Assembly: GCA_947058615.1 (NCBI GenBank)
Contig: CAMSHF010000001.1
Coordinates: forward strand, 248,001 to 312,000
Length of the DNA stretch: 64,000 nucleotides
DNA from: an uncultured Rickettsiella sp.
GTDB taxonomy: Bacteria > Pseudomonadota > Gammaproteobacteria > Diplorickettsiales > Diplorickettsiaceae
Direction of reading: 5' to 3'
Shown: positions 19,744-27,745 of the stretch, one piece after another
Layout of the letters: each line of letters begins with the position of its first letter
Position numbering within the stretch: position 1 is the first letter of the stretch
The notes under the pieces: generated by a model
Databases searched by the model: none
The model's input: only the letters and a program-made list of their open reading frames with translations
Told to the model about the DNA's origin: nothing
Program-made: the position numbers and the translations under genes

Positions 19744-20715
19744 TTAAGTGATTTTTTGATTCAGAATATCATGAATGTGCACAACACCAAGAGGTTTTTT
19801 ATCTTTGTCTATAATAATTAAAGTAGTTATTTTATTATCTTCCATAATTCGTAGTGCTTCAGTAGCTAATTTATCTTTGTCTATCGTTTTACAATTAGAG
19901 GTCATTACTTGGTCCACTGGAGTGGTTTGAAGATTTAATCCCTGGTCTATAGTGCGTCTCAGATCACCATCTGTAAAAATGCCTAAAAGACGTTGGTTTT
20001 TATCAGTGATTAGAGTCATTCCTAGTCTTTTTTTTGAAACTTCAAATAAAGTTTGAATTAAAGAGGTTCCAGATTTTACATTAGGTATAGCGCTATCTGT
20101 ATGCATAATATCAGACACTTTTAATAATAAGCGTCGCCCCAAGCGACCTTTTGGGTGAACCTTAGCAAAGTCATCACTGCTAAAACCGCGCAGATTAAGC
20201 AGTGATATTGCAATGGCATCACCCATAACTAAAGTAGCTGTACTGCTTGAGGTTGGAGCCAATCCTAAGGGGCAAGCTTCTTGCTCTATGGGTATATGAA
20301 TGGTGACAGTGGCTTGTTGTGCTAAAGTGGATTGAGAGTTTCCTGTCATAAGTATAAAAGGGATATTAAGCAGCCTGAGCGTAGGTAGAATGCTGATGAT
20401 TTCATCTGTTTCCCCTGAATGGGAGATGGCAAGAACCACATCGTTAGAATTTACCATGCCTAGATCACCATGGTTCGCTTCTGCGGCATGAATAAAAAAA
20501 GCAGGACTACCCGTGCTGGCTAAAGTAGCGGCAATTTTATTACCAATATGCCCCGATTTTCCAATCCCAATAACAACGATGTGTCCTTGGCAATTTAAAA
20601 GTAATTCACATGCCCGTTCAAAACTTGCATCAATTTTTTTTAATAAGCTCAAAATAGTTTTGGCTTCTATTTTAATTACTTTACGCGCTGACTCAAAAAA
20701 TTTTTTAGTATTCAT
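19744..20715 (-). CDS. kdsD: Arabinose-5-phosphate isomerase KdsD (KpsF/GutQ family)
   Basis: KdsD converts ribulose-5-phosphate to arabinose-5-phosphate, the first step to Kdo for LPS. The 323-residue protein has an N-terminal SIS domain (GIGKSGHIGNKIAATLASTG, HAAEANHGDLGMV and SHSGETDEII, about residues 30-180) and two CBS domains (DIMHTDSAIPNV near 205 and QVMTSNCKTI near 270). It starts the minus-strand lpt cluster. The Kdo-8-phosphate phosphatase gene kdsC, often next in line, is not here. Confidence 0.95.
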   Translation of the reverse strand: MNTKKFFESARKVIKIEAKTILSLLKKIDASFERACELLLNCQGHIVVIGIGKSGHIGNKIAATLASTGSPAFFIHAAEANHGDLGMVNSNDVVLAISHSGETDEIISILPTLRLLNIPFILMTGNSQSTLAQQATVTIHIPIEQEACPLGLAPTSSSTATLVMGDAIAISLLNLRGFSSDDFAKVHPKGRLGRRLLLKVSDIMHTDSAIPNVKSGTSLIQTLFEVSKKRLGMTLITDKNQRLLGIFTDGDLRRTIDQGLNLQTTPVDQVMTSNCKTIDKDKLATEALRIMEDNKITTLIIIDKDKKPLGVVHIHDILNQKIT

Positions 20716-20759
20716 TACTTTAAACTAGGTGAATTTTGAAACATCTAAACTGGCTGTAG

Positions 20760-22073
20760 TTAATTGGGATTTTCTAAACTTAACATCCCTGTGTTGTTGG
20801 CATAGGCGAATAATTCTGCATAGCGTCCCCAATCTATTACGGTACGGAGAACGCGTTCAGCCTCTTTTTCACTTAAATAATCCTCTAATTCATTCAAGAA
20901 ACGTTCTCTCGAAGCGCGTTGACCGGTTGTGCGTCTTTCTTCTAGAACTTGTTTTATATGCTTAGCTAAGGGCACGTACCTTAATAAATGGGCAGCAAAG
21001 ATTTTCTTACGTTCTAGGATATCGGCATTTGCAAATAATTTACCTGCTTCAGTTAAGACTAATTTGCCATTATTAACCTGTGCAAAACCTAAAATATCCA
21101 ATACTTCGGTTAATGGAAAGAGATCATCAACATCTAAATGTAGTGATTCAGTAAGCTCAGGTAAGCTCACATGACCTTGATATTCAGATTGATCTAAAGT
21201 TTCAAGTAAACCTGTCAATTCAGAAATATCTGCGTCAGGAAGACGGTAGCCTATATCCGTAATACGAGGTAACTGTTCTTGGAGTAATAGTTTTTTACGC
21301 TCATCCATTTGGCGGGTAATTAGAGAGTATATTTGATCAACATATTTACGGAATTCGGAATTTTGTTCCGTTCGTGGATAAGGCAAATCAATGCTTAGCT
21401 CTGCTCGAATGCTACCTGGATCGCTATCAAAAACAATGACACGATTTGCGAGCAAAACTGCCTCTTCAATGTTGTGGGTTACGAACAAAATCCCACGTGT
21501 GCCGGTTTGTTTGGTTTCCCATAAATCAAGTAGATCGCTTTTAAGGTTATCGGCAGTGAGGACATCTAAGGCTGAGAAAGGTTCATCCATTAACAAAACA
21601 TCAGGATTAATAACCAGTGCTCGAGCAAAACCTACACGTTGACGCATTCCGCCGGACAATTCTTTTGGATAAGCAGACTCAAAGCCATCCAGTCCAATAA
21701 TATCAATAGCTTTTAAGGATCGAGTTCTACGTTCATCACGAGGAACTCTTAATGCTTCAAGACCTAATTCTACATTTTCTAATACGGTTAACCAAGGCAA
21801 TAAAGCAAAGTTCTGAAAAACCATAGCCATACCTTTAACAGGTCCGTTTACGGTTTGTTCTCGGTAGGTTACGGTGCCGCTGCTCGGTTCAGAAAGACCC
21901 GAAATGATGCGTAATAATGTCGACTTTCCTGAACCCGATTTCCCTAGTAGAGCGACAATTTCATCCTCATACAACTGAAAATTAACTTTATCAAGAACCA
22001 ATAATTCTTGTTGCTCAGCTTTCTTAAAAGATTTGCTAATATCTTTTACAGTGAAAATAGGCTTTTTATTCAT
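20760..22073 (-). CDS. NitT/TauT-type ABC transporter ATP-binding protein with C-terminal AAA-associated domain
   Basis: The first 240 residues are an ABC ATPase of the nitrate/sulfonate/taurine class: Walker A GKSGSGKSTLLR near 43, signature LSGGMRQRVGFARAL, Walker B VLLMDEPFSALD, H-loop VTHNIEEAV. The last 160 residues form the AAA-associated domain seen in a subset of these proteins (FLNELEDYLSEKEAERVLRTVIDWGRYAELF). Total length is 437 residues. It follows the permease by 10 bases. No periplasmic binding protein is encoded nearby, so the substrate is unknown. Confidence 0.93.
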   Translation of the reverse strand: MNKKPIFTVKDISKSFKKAEQQELLVLDKVNFQLYEDEIVALLGKSGSGKSTLLRIISGLSEPSSGTVTYREQTVNGPVKGMAMVFQNFALLPWLTVLENVELGLEALRVPRDERRTRSLKAIDIIGLDGFESAYPKELSGGMRQRVGFARALVINPDVLLMDEPFSALDVLTADNLKSDLLDLWETKQTGTRGILFVTHNIEEAVLLANRVIVFDSDPGSIRAELSIDLPYPRTEQNSEFRKYVDQIYSLITRQMDERKKLLLQEQLPRITDIGYRLPDADISELTGLLETLDQSEYQGHVSLPELTESLHLDVDDLFPLTEVLDILGFAQVNNGKLVLTEAGKLFANADILERKKIFAAHLLRYVPLAKHIKQVLEERRTTGQRASRERFLNELEDYLSEKEAERVLRTVIDWGRYAELFAYANNTGMLSLENPN

Positions 22074-22083
22074 GATACATCGC

Positions 22084-23820
22084 TTAATCTAATCGGTAAC
22101 GAGATTGAGATAAATTATACAGTGGGCGCCAAACTAAATGGTTCATAACTAATACAAATAAACTCATGACTGCCATTCCAAGGGCTACGCGTGGGAAGTC
22201 TCCGGCATCAGTAGATTTTGCAATATAGGCGCCCAATCCAGTTGCAGCAAGTGTAGTAGAGCCCCAATTAATGACCTCAGTTATGATAGTTATATTCCAA
22301 CCCCCACCAATTGCAGTAATGGTTCCTGTAATCCAATGAGGAAAAATTCCAGGTAAAATTAAACGATGCCACCATTGCCAGCTTTTAACACCAAAGTTGT
22401 TGGCTACTTCTTTAAGTTCTTCCGGTAAAGCGGCTGTCCCTGCGATTATATTAAATAAAATGTACCATTGTGTGCCTAGCAATAATAAAGGAGTTGACCA
22501 TATCTCGAAATTTAAGTGATATTTTAAAATTAAAACAACTACTATAGGAAATAAGACATTGGCTGGAAATGCAGCTAAAAATTGCGCAATGGGTTGCGCC
22601 CATTCTGCAATACGACGATTTAATCCGATGAAAACTCCTATAGGAATCCAAATAATACTTGCTATTAGAATAATCGTGATGACTCTTAATGCCGTTATGC
22701 TGCCTAAAAAAAGGACATGAATTAACTCGCGTGATGAAAGATGCTTTAAGATAAAATGTAAAAGTAGACAAAGTGATACAGTTATCACTAGTGTAATAAA
22801 ACTGTACCAAATAATGTTGATTAATCTATTGGGACTTGATTTTTTGAAGGCAGTTTTCTTTTTAATATCCTTAGAAAAAGAAATATTGACTACGGCATCA
22901 CCTAATTTTCCAAAAAAATGACCAAAATATTTAAAAATAGAGGTTTGTTGTAATAGTATAGTAACCCATGAGCGTGAAATAGATTCTTGGCTCACTTGCT
23001 CGAATGTAAATTTTTTTGACCAATCTAATAGAGGTCTAAAAAGAAATTGATCATAAAGTAAAATGACAATGAGCATGGTTAAAATTGTGTAAATTACACC
23101 TGAAATACTAGCCTGACTAATGGCAAGACCTAGATAAGAGCCGATCCCAGGCAATACTATAGTTTGGTTATTTACAGAAATACTTTCTGATGCGATTAAG
23201 AAAATCCAACTCGCCGACATAGACATCATCATATTCCATAGAAGCCCTGGCATACTAAACGGTACATCAAGTCGCCAAAAGCGTTGCCAGGCGGATAAAT
23301 GGAACATGTCAGCGGCTTCTTTAAGTTCAGTAGGTACTGAACTTAAGCTTTGGAAAAAGCTGAGCGTGATGTTCCAAACTTGAGCCGTAAAAACTGCGAA
23401 AATCGCGGCTGCTTCAGGACCTAACCGACTACCATGAAATAAAGCAATAAACCCTACTATAGTGATAGATAACAAACCAATGACGGGTACCGATTGAAGG
23501 ATATCGATGCAAGGAATGATAATGCTTGCTGCGCGTTTATTTTTAGCGGCTAAAGTTCCTACCGTAAACGTAAATAATAAAGAAAATGCCATCGCCGTAA
23601 ATAAACGCAATACTGTGAATAAAGCATATTTAGGTAGTTGATGAGGGTCTAGGGATAGAGTTAAAGTTTGTCCGATTTGATAAGGAGCCGTCATTTGTTT
23701 GCCGGCCCAAACAAATGACGCAAGCATTCCTAGCACAATAATAAATGCAATTAAATCCCAGGAATTCGGAAAAATTTTTAAGGAATTTCTAAAAGAAAAT
23801 CGATTATAGAATATTGACAT
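22084..23820 (-). CDS. NitT/TauT-type ABC transporter permease, two permease domains fused
   Basis: The 578-residue membrane protein carries two BPD_transp_1 permease domains in tandem. The EAA-like loops are ELKEAADMFHLSAWQRFWRLD (first half, near 165) and ELKEVANNFGVKSWQWWHRLI (second half, near 465), each followed by a P-rich turn. About twelve spans are visible. One chain therefore supplies both halves of the channel and pairs with the ATPase downstream. On the mRNA a CCCCC/GGGGG hairpin covers the purine-rich site just before the ATG (see leader entry). Confidence 0.92.
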   Translation of the reverse strand: MSIFYNRFSFRNSLKIFPNSWDLIAFIIVLGMLASFVWAGKQMTAPYQIGQTLTLSLDPHQLPKYALFTVLRLFTAMAFSLLFTFTVGTLAAKNKRAASIIIPCIDILQSVPVIGLLSITIVGFIALFHGSRLGPEAAAIFAVFTAQVWNITLSFFQSLSSVPTELKEAADMFHLSAWQRFWRLDVPFSMPGLLWNMMMSMSASWIFLIASESISVNNQTIVLPGIGSYLGLAISQASISGVIYTILTMLIVILLYDQFLFRPLLDWSKKFTFEQVSQESISRSWVTILLQQTSIFKYFGHFFGKLGDAVVNISFSKDIKKKTAFKKSSPNRLINIIWYSFITLVITVSLCLLLHFILKHLSSRELIHVLFLGSITALRVITIILIASIIWIPIGVFIGLNRRIAEWAQPIAQFLAAFPANVLFPIVVVLILKYHLNFEIWSTPLLLLGTQWYILFNIIAGTAALPEELKEVANNFGVKSWQWWHRLILPGIFPHWITGTITAIGGGWNITIITEVINWGSTTLAATGLGAYIAKSTDAGDFPRVALGMAVMSLFVLVMNHLVWRPLYNLSQSRYRLD

Positions 23821-23825
23821 GGACC

Positions 23826-24022
23826 TATCCCCCTTATGTTTGGGGGAGGTAGATATTTGACCCCACTAGTTTATATTCTTCGCATTTGATTTTTATCTGC
23901 ATTCGTTGAATTTCCAACCATCATGTATACATGAAATACACCGGGTTGCTTATTTTTCCAAGGTTAAAATTCAAGTTTAGAATATCAAATTAGGGGAGGC
24001 ATATATTTACCCCCTAAAACTT
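23826..24022 (-). promoter_or_regulatory. ABC-transporter leader with two copies of a GGGG/CCCC hairpin motif and a hairpin over the ribosome binding site
   Basis: This stretch of about 200 bases between the OPT gene and the permease has no coding frame. On the minus strand it reads, 5' to 3': motif A (24014-23993), GGGGGTAAATAT then CCTCCCC; a 128-base spacer with the palindrome CATGTATACATG (23922-23933); motif B (23864-23842), GGGGTCAAATAT then CCTCCCCC; then AAACATAA, GGGGG (23833-23829) and, 8 bases on, the ATG of the permease. Motifs A and B share sequence and fold. The CCCCC of motif B can pair either back to its own GGGG or forward to the GGGGG at the start codon. This looks like a switch; ligand or protein partner unknown. 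Remnants of a small repeat are an alternative. Confidence 0.45.
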
Positions 24023-24028
24023 AGCCGC

Positions 24029-24057
24029 AGCCTAGTTAGATTTTTTTATTTTGTCAA
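24029..24057 (-). promoter_or_regulatory. Possible sigma70 promoter for the ABC transporter genes
   Basis: On the minus strand a perfect -35 TTGACA (24057-24052) is followed after 17 bases by TAGGCT (24034-24029), a poor -10 with three of six consensus bases. Transcription would start near 24022, eight bases before motif A of the leader, and begins just after the end of the OPT gene. Confidence 0.4.
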
Positions 24058-24074
24058 TATATAAATTGAAGGGC

Positions 24075-26072
24075 TTACTTTTTACAGACCGAATGGTAAA
24101 CCCAACCTAAAATTCCGAGTGTGGATAGTACACCTAACAAGCCTGCTAATAAGCTTAAATGAGTGGGCATAAGGCGTAATACATCCGTGGATTGTGCTAA
24201 GGTAAAAGGGATCGCTAATACCACGCCCATTAAGCACGCTCCCGCTACTAAACCACAGGCTAAAGTGAGTCCATGTTGCCTCGCAGCGATAGGGTTAACT
24301 AATTTTTCTGATTGTATAGAGCGTCGTTTACGTAAAGTTCTTTCAACGAAATAGGAAGCAACTCCACCTAAAATTAACCCAGATGAGGTATCTAAGGGGA
24401 GATAGATACCTACACCGACGGCTAATACCGGTAAGCGCATACCATGTTTTTGCAATACTCGGTCAAAAATAATACAAAGTATAGCAACAACAAAACCAAT
24501 GCTAATGAGACTCCAGGGCAAGTTATGCTTGAATGTTCCGGCAACTAAGCTCGCCATAAGTGTAGCTTGAGGTGCAGATAACATTTGAGCAGGATCCATG
24601 TGTCGTCCCGGAGGAGAAATACCTCCAATTCCGTAAGCATTAAATAATAGATTTAATGTAGGTGCTAAAATTAAAGCAGAAGCTATGACCCCCACAATTA
24701 ATATTACCTGTTGTTTCCATGGCGTTGCGCCTACAATTTGACCGGCTTTTAGATCTTGAATGGTATCGTTGGTAATGGCACAGCTACTGCTGACAAGCGT
24801 ACCAATAATAATAGCCAAGCCTTCTCCTTCAAGTAAATGTTTTGTATCGTGTGTAAAGCCAGGAGCCCAATTAAAAATAGCTAATAACGTTAGGGATGCA
24901 AGCAAAAGTATAGAAAGAGAAACGCCAGAAATCGGACTTTGACTACTTCCTATAAGCCCTGCAAAGTAGCCACATAAAGAAGAAAAAAAGAAACCTGTGA
25001 CTAAAATAAACACAATACCGATAAACAAAGTGACTATTTGAATATTAACTGCTAATCCCAATCCAGGATGCTTAATAAAGCCAAATAAAATATAGGCTAA
25101 AGGCAATATTAAAATGCCCAATAAAATTAAATTATAGTTAATGGGTATGTCACGTTCATGCTTAGGTAGAGAGGTATAACCACTTTCTTTAATAGTTTTT
25201 AATGAAGCAAAAGAGGAGCGTACCCCTTTGATGATAGGTTTAATGAGTAGAACCATCGTCCATAGTCCACCAACTAACATAGTCCCTACGCCAATAGGGC
25301 GTATACTGGACTGCCAGATGGTTGTGGCTAAGCTGAAAGCTGACTGATGAGTAGACATTGTGAAAGGGTGTAAATAGCTAAAAATTGGGATCCCTAACAC
25401 CCACCCAATAATTACCCCGACCAATGTACTGAGTCCTACCCCAATACCAACAATATAGCCTGCCGCTAATAAGGCAGGTTCGAAACCAAATGTAAAGCCA
25501 AAAATAAACTTATTTTTTATTTTAAACCATAATGGAAAATTATCCGCTATGATTTGAAAACCGGACTGAAAAAGGGCTACAAAAGCCCCTAAAAGCCCAC
25601 CTTGGATGAGCTCTTTAAAATTTCCGCTAGTATCTTGGCTTATCTTTAAAACTTGGCCTATAGCGGTACCCTCTGGAAAGCGTAGAGTAGGATCGGCTAA
25701 TAAAATACGCCGTAAAGGAATAGAGAATAGGATCCCTAAAATTCCACCTGTTAATGAGATTATTACTGTTTGCCAATAATCGAAGTGCTGCCAATAATGA
25801 AGAATAATTAAAGCAGGAAGAATAAATGCAGTGCCTGCGACAAGTGCTTCACCTGCTGAAGCTCCCGTTTGAACAATATTACTTTCGAGTATTGAGGAGT
25901 TTTTAAAAAAGCGCAGAATACCCATAGAAAGGATAGCGGCCGGGATAGAGGCAGAAATAGTTAAACCGACCTTAAGGCCTAAATAGGCATTTGCAGCGGC
26001 TAGAATGACTGCGAGTAAAATAGCCAATAGTACGGCGCGAAAACTTATTTCAGAGGGTTGTAGTGACGACAT
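24075..26072 (-). CDS. OPT-family oligopeptide/metal-chelate transporter
   Basis: OPT proteins are secondary transporters that import small peptides or peptide-like metal chelates with protons. The 665-residue protein has about 16 membrane spans and the family's early motif AYLGLKVGLTISASIPAAILSMG (about residues 28-50), GASAGEALVAGTAF, and FPEGTAIGQVLK. No binding protein or ATPase belongs to it. Peptide uptake fits a host-associated amino acid consumer. It stands alone, with the ABC leader starting just beyond its stop codon. Confidence 0.93.
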   Translation of the reverse strand: MSSLQPSEISFRAVLLAILLAVILAAANAYLGLKVGLTISASIPAAILSMGILRFFKNSSILESNIVQTGASAGEALVAGTAFILPALIILHYWQHFDYWQTVIISLTGGILGILFSIPLRRILLADPTLRFPEGTAIGQVLKISQDTSGNFKELIQGGLLGAFVALFQSGFQIIADNFPLWFKIKNKFIFGFTFGFEPALLAAGYIVGIGVGLSTLVGVIIGWVLGIPIFSYLHPFTMSTHQSAFSLATTIWQSSIRPIGVGTMLVGGLWTMVLLIKPIIKGVRSSFASLKTIKESGYTSLPKHERDIPINYNLILLGILILPLAYILFGFIKHPGLGLAVNIQIVTLFIGIVFILVTGFFFSSLCGYFAGLIGSSQSPISGVSLSILLLASLTLLAIFNWAPGFTHDTKHLLEGEGLAIIIGTLVSSSCAITNDTIQDLKAGQIVGATPWKQQVILIVGVIASALILAPTLNLLFNAYGIGGISPPGRHMDPAQMLSAPQATLMASLVAGTFKHNLPWSLISIGFVVAILCIIFDRVLQKHGMRLPVLAVGVGIYLPLDTSSGLILGGVASYFVERTLRKRRSIQSEKLVNPIAARQHGLTLACGLVAGACLMGVVLAIPFTLAQSTDVLRLMPTHLSLLAGLLGVLSTLGILGWVYHSVCKK

Positions 26073-26185
26073 GAAATCCGAAGTTTTTTTAGTTAATCTT
26101 TTTATGTAACATATTGTGTACCTTAGGTCAAAAAATTAATGTGGGAAAATGGGAGATTTTACAGAACTTTATCAAAATTTTAGCT

Positions 26186-26788
26186 TTACTTAAGGTATAG
26201 CCAATTTAATATTTTATTGCGGATTCTTTCAAGGCCTATTGATTTAGTTGCTGAGAATATTTGAATTTCAGAGACATTATTAAGCGTAGAGAGCTGCTGT
26301 GATGCGAGTTTTAAGGCATTTTCGGCTTGATGGCGTGTTAGTTTATCTGCTTTAGTTAAAAGGATATATACTGGTATCTGATAATAAGAAGCCCATGCCA
26401 GCATGGCTTGATCTTGTTCTTTTAAGGGATTGCGAATGTCCATAGTTACAATTAAACCTTTCAAAGATTTTCTTAGTTTTAGGTAGTCTGCAATATTTTT
26501 CTCCCAATTAGTTTTTTTGCGCGGGGGTACGCTAGCAAACCCATAGCCTGGAAGATCGACTAAGCGTAAATTTTCGTTTATTTGAAAGAAGTTTAATAAC
26601 TGAGTCCGGCCAGGGGTTTTACTGGTTTTGGCTAACCCTTTTTTCCCAGTAATTGAATTAATAGCTGTCGATTTTCCTGAATTAGAACGACCAATAAATG
26701 CAACTTCCGCGCCTTGATCGGTGGGCAATTGATCTAGTTGGGCTGCGCTTTTTAAGAAAGTAATGAGTGAAAAGACGGGGGAACCCAA
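26186..26788 (-). CDS. engB: Ribosome biogenesis GTPase EngB (YsxC/YihA)
   Basis: EngB is an essential GTPase in 50S subunit assembly. The 200-residue protein has G1 GRSNSGKSTAIN near residue 32, the TSKTPGRTQLLNFF switch, G3 VDLPGYGFA, G4 LLTKADKL and G5 FSATKSIGL. It is divergent from the cytochrome c4 gene at 26947, a neighbour seen in many gammaproteobacteria, which supports both calls. Confidence 0.97.
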   Translation of the reverse strand: MGSPVFSLITFLKSAAQLDQLPTDQGAEVAFIGRSNSGKSTAINSITGKKGLAKTSKTPGRTQLLNFFQINENLRLVDLPGYGFASVPPRKKTNWEKNIADYLKLRKSLKGLIVTMDIRNPLKEQDQAMLAWASYYQIPVYILLTKADKLTRHQAENALKLASQQLSTLNNVSEIQIFSATKSIGLERIRNKILNWLYLK

Positions 26789-26946
26789 GATTATCTTCCG
26801 CGAATTAAAAAATAAAAATTCCCTGGCTTTTATGTTATTTTTATAGTTTATCTAAGCCTTACAAAACTATAAACTAAACAAGAATGTTTAGCAATACCAA
26901 AAGTTATGCCGAAAATTTCTAAAATTATTTCCTAAAAAGTTTTTGT

Positions 26947-27570
26947 ATGCTCAATTATAAAAATTTTCCATTTTTATTTATACTTTGTTTTTTGTTCGGT
27001 TTCGCTTCTAGTCATGTGAGGACTGAAAAACCCATTAAAGATATTATTATTAAATGTGAATTATGTCATGGTACAAAGGGTAATTCTACAATTAATGAAG
27101 ATTGGCCAAAACTGGCGGGCCAGAACTTTAATTATTTAATGAAGCAAATGCAGGACTTTCATCCTTCTTCGAAACATCGACGTAAAAATGCAATAATGAG
27201 CTCTTTAATTATTACATTGTCAGAAGATGATAAAATCAAATTAGCAAACTATTATTCCAATTTGCTAGGGTCTATTGACACTGCACAGACTCATTTACTT
27301 TCTTTAGGACAAAGAATTTATCGAGGTGGAGATTCAAAAGGAGTGCCTGCCTGTTTAGCTTGTCATGGACCTGCGGGCTTAGGTAATCCTCCTGCCGGAT
27401 TTCCGCGTTTAAGTGGGCAACATGCCCGATATATTGTTACACAGTTAAAAAAATTTCGCGATGGCAAGAGAAATAATGATAAATATCAGATGATGCCAAT
27501 CATTAGCAAGAAATTGAATGATATAGAAATTATAGCAGTAGCGAACTATATATCAGGTTTATATTTTTAA
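26947..27570 (+). CDS. Di-heme cytochrome c4
   Basis: Cytochrome c4 carries electrons in the periplasm, typically to a terminal oxidase. The 207-residue protein has an N-terminal export signal (FPFLFILCFLFGFASS) and two c-type domains, each with a heme site: CELCH at residues 37-41 and CLACH at 136-140. Likely methionine ligands are in NAIMSSL and YQMMPI. It sits divergently from engB. Maturation requires the Ccm system, which is not in the window. Confidence 0.93.
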   Translation: MLNYKNFPFLFILCFLFGFASSHVRTEKPIKDIIIKCELCHGTKGNSTINEDWPKLAGQNFNYLMKQMQDFHPSSKHRRKNAIMSSLIITLSEDDKIKLANYYSNLLGSIDTAQTHLLSLGQRIYRGGDSKGVPACLACHGPAGLGNPPAGFPRLSGQHARYIVTQLKKFRDGKRNNDKYQMMPIISKKLNDIEIIAVANYISGLYF

Positions 27571-27745
27571 ATTTAAATTATTTACTCAGGGTATTCTTTT
27601 TAAGCTTAGGTTTTAATAACAAGCACACTCCTTGTTGAGGCATGATTTGATTTTCTTTAGGGTAAGTATCTGGAGATATAAAAATGAGGTTGATTGCTTT
27701 TTTTGAAAAGATTTTTATTAGTGCCTTTTAAATAAGTTAATTTTT

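Noticed and set aside
22451-22810. 119-codon frame inside the permease gene
   Set aside because: It is a shadow of a membrane protein in another frame on the same strand.
27600-27660. AACAAG/CTTGTT hairpin after cytochrome c4 as terminator
   Set aside because: The stem is short and no T tract follows.
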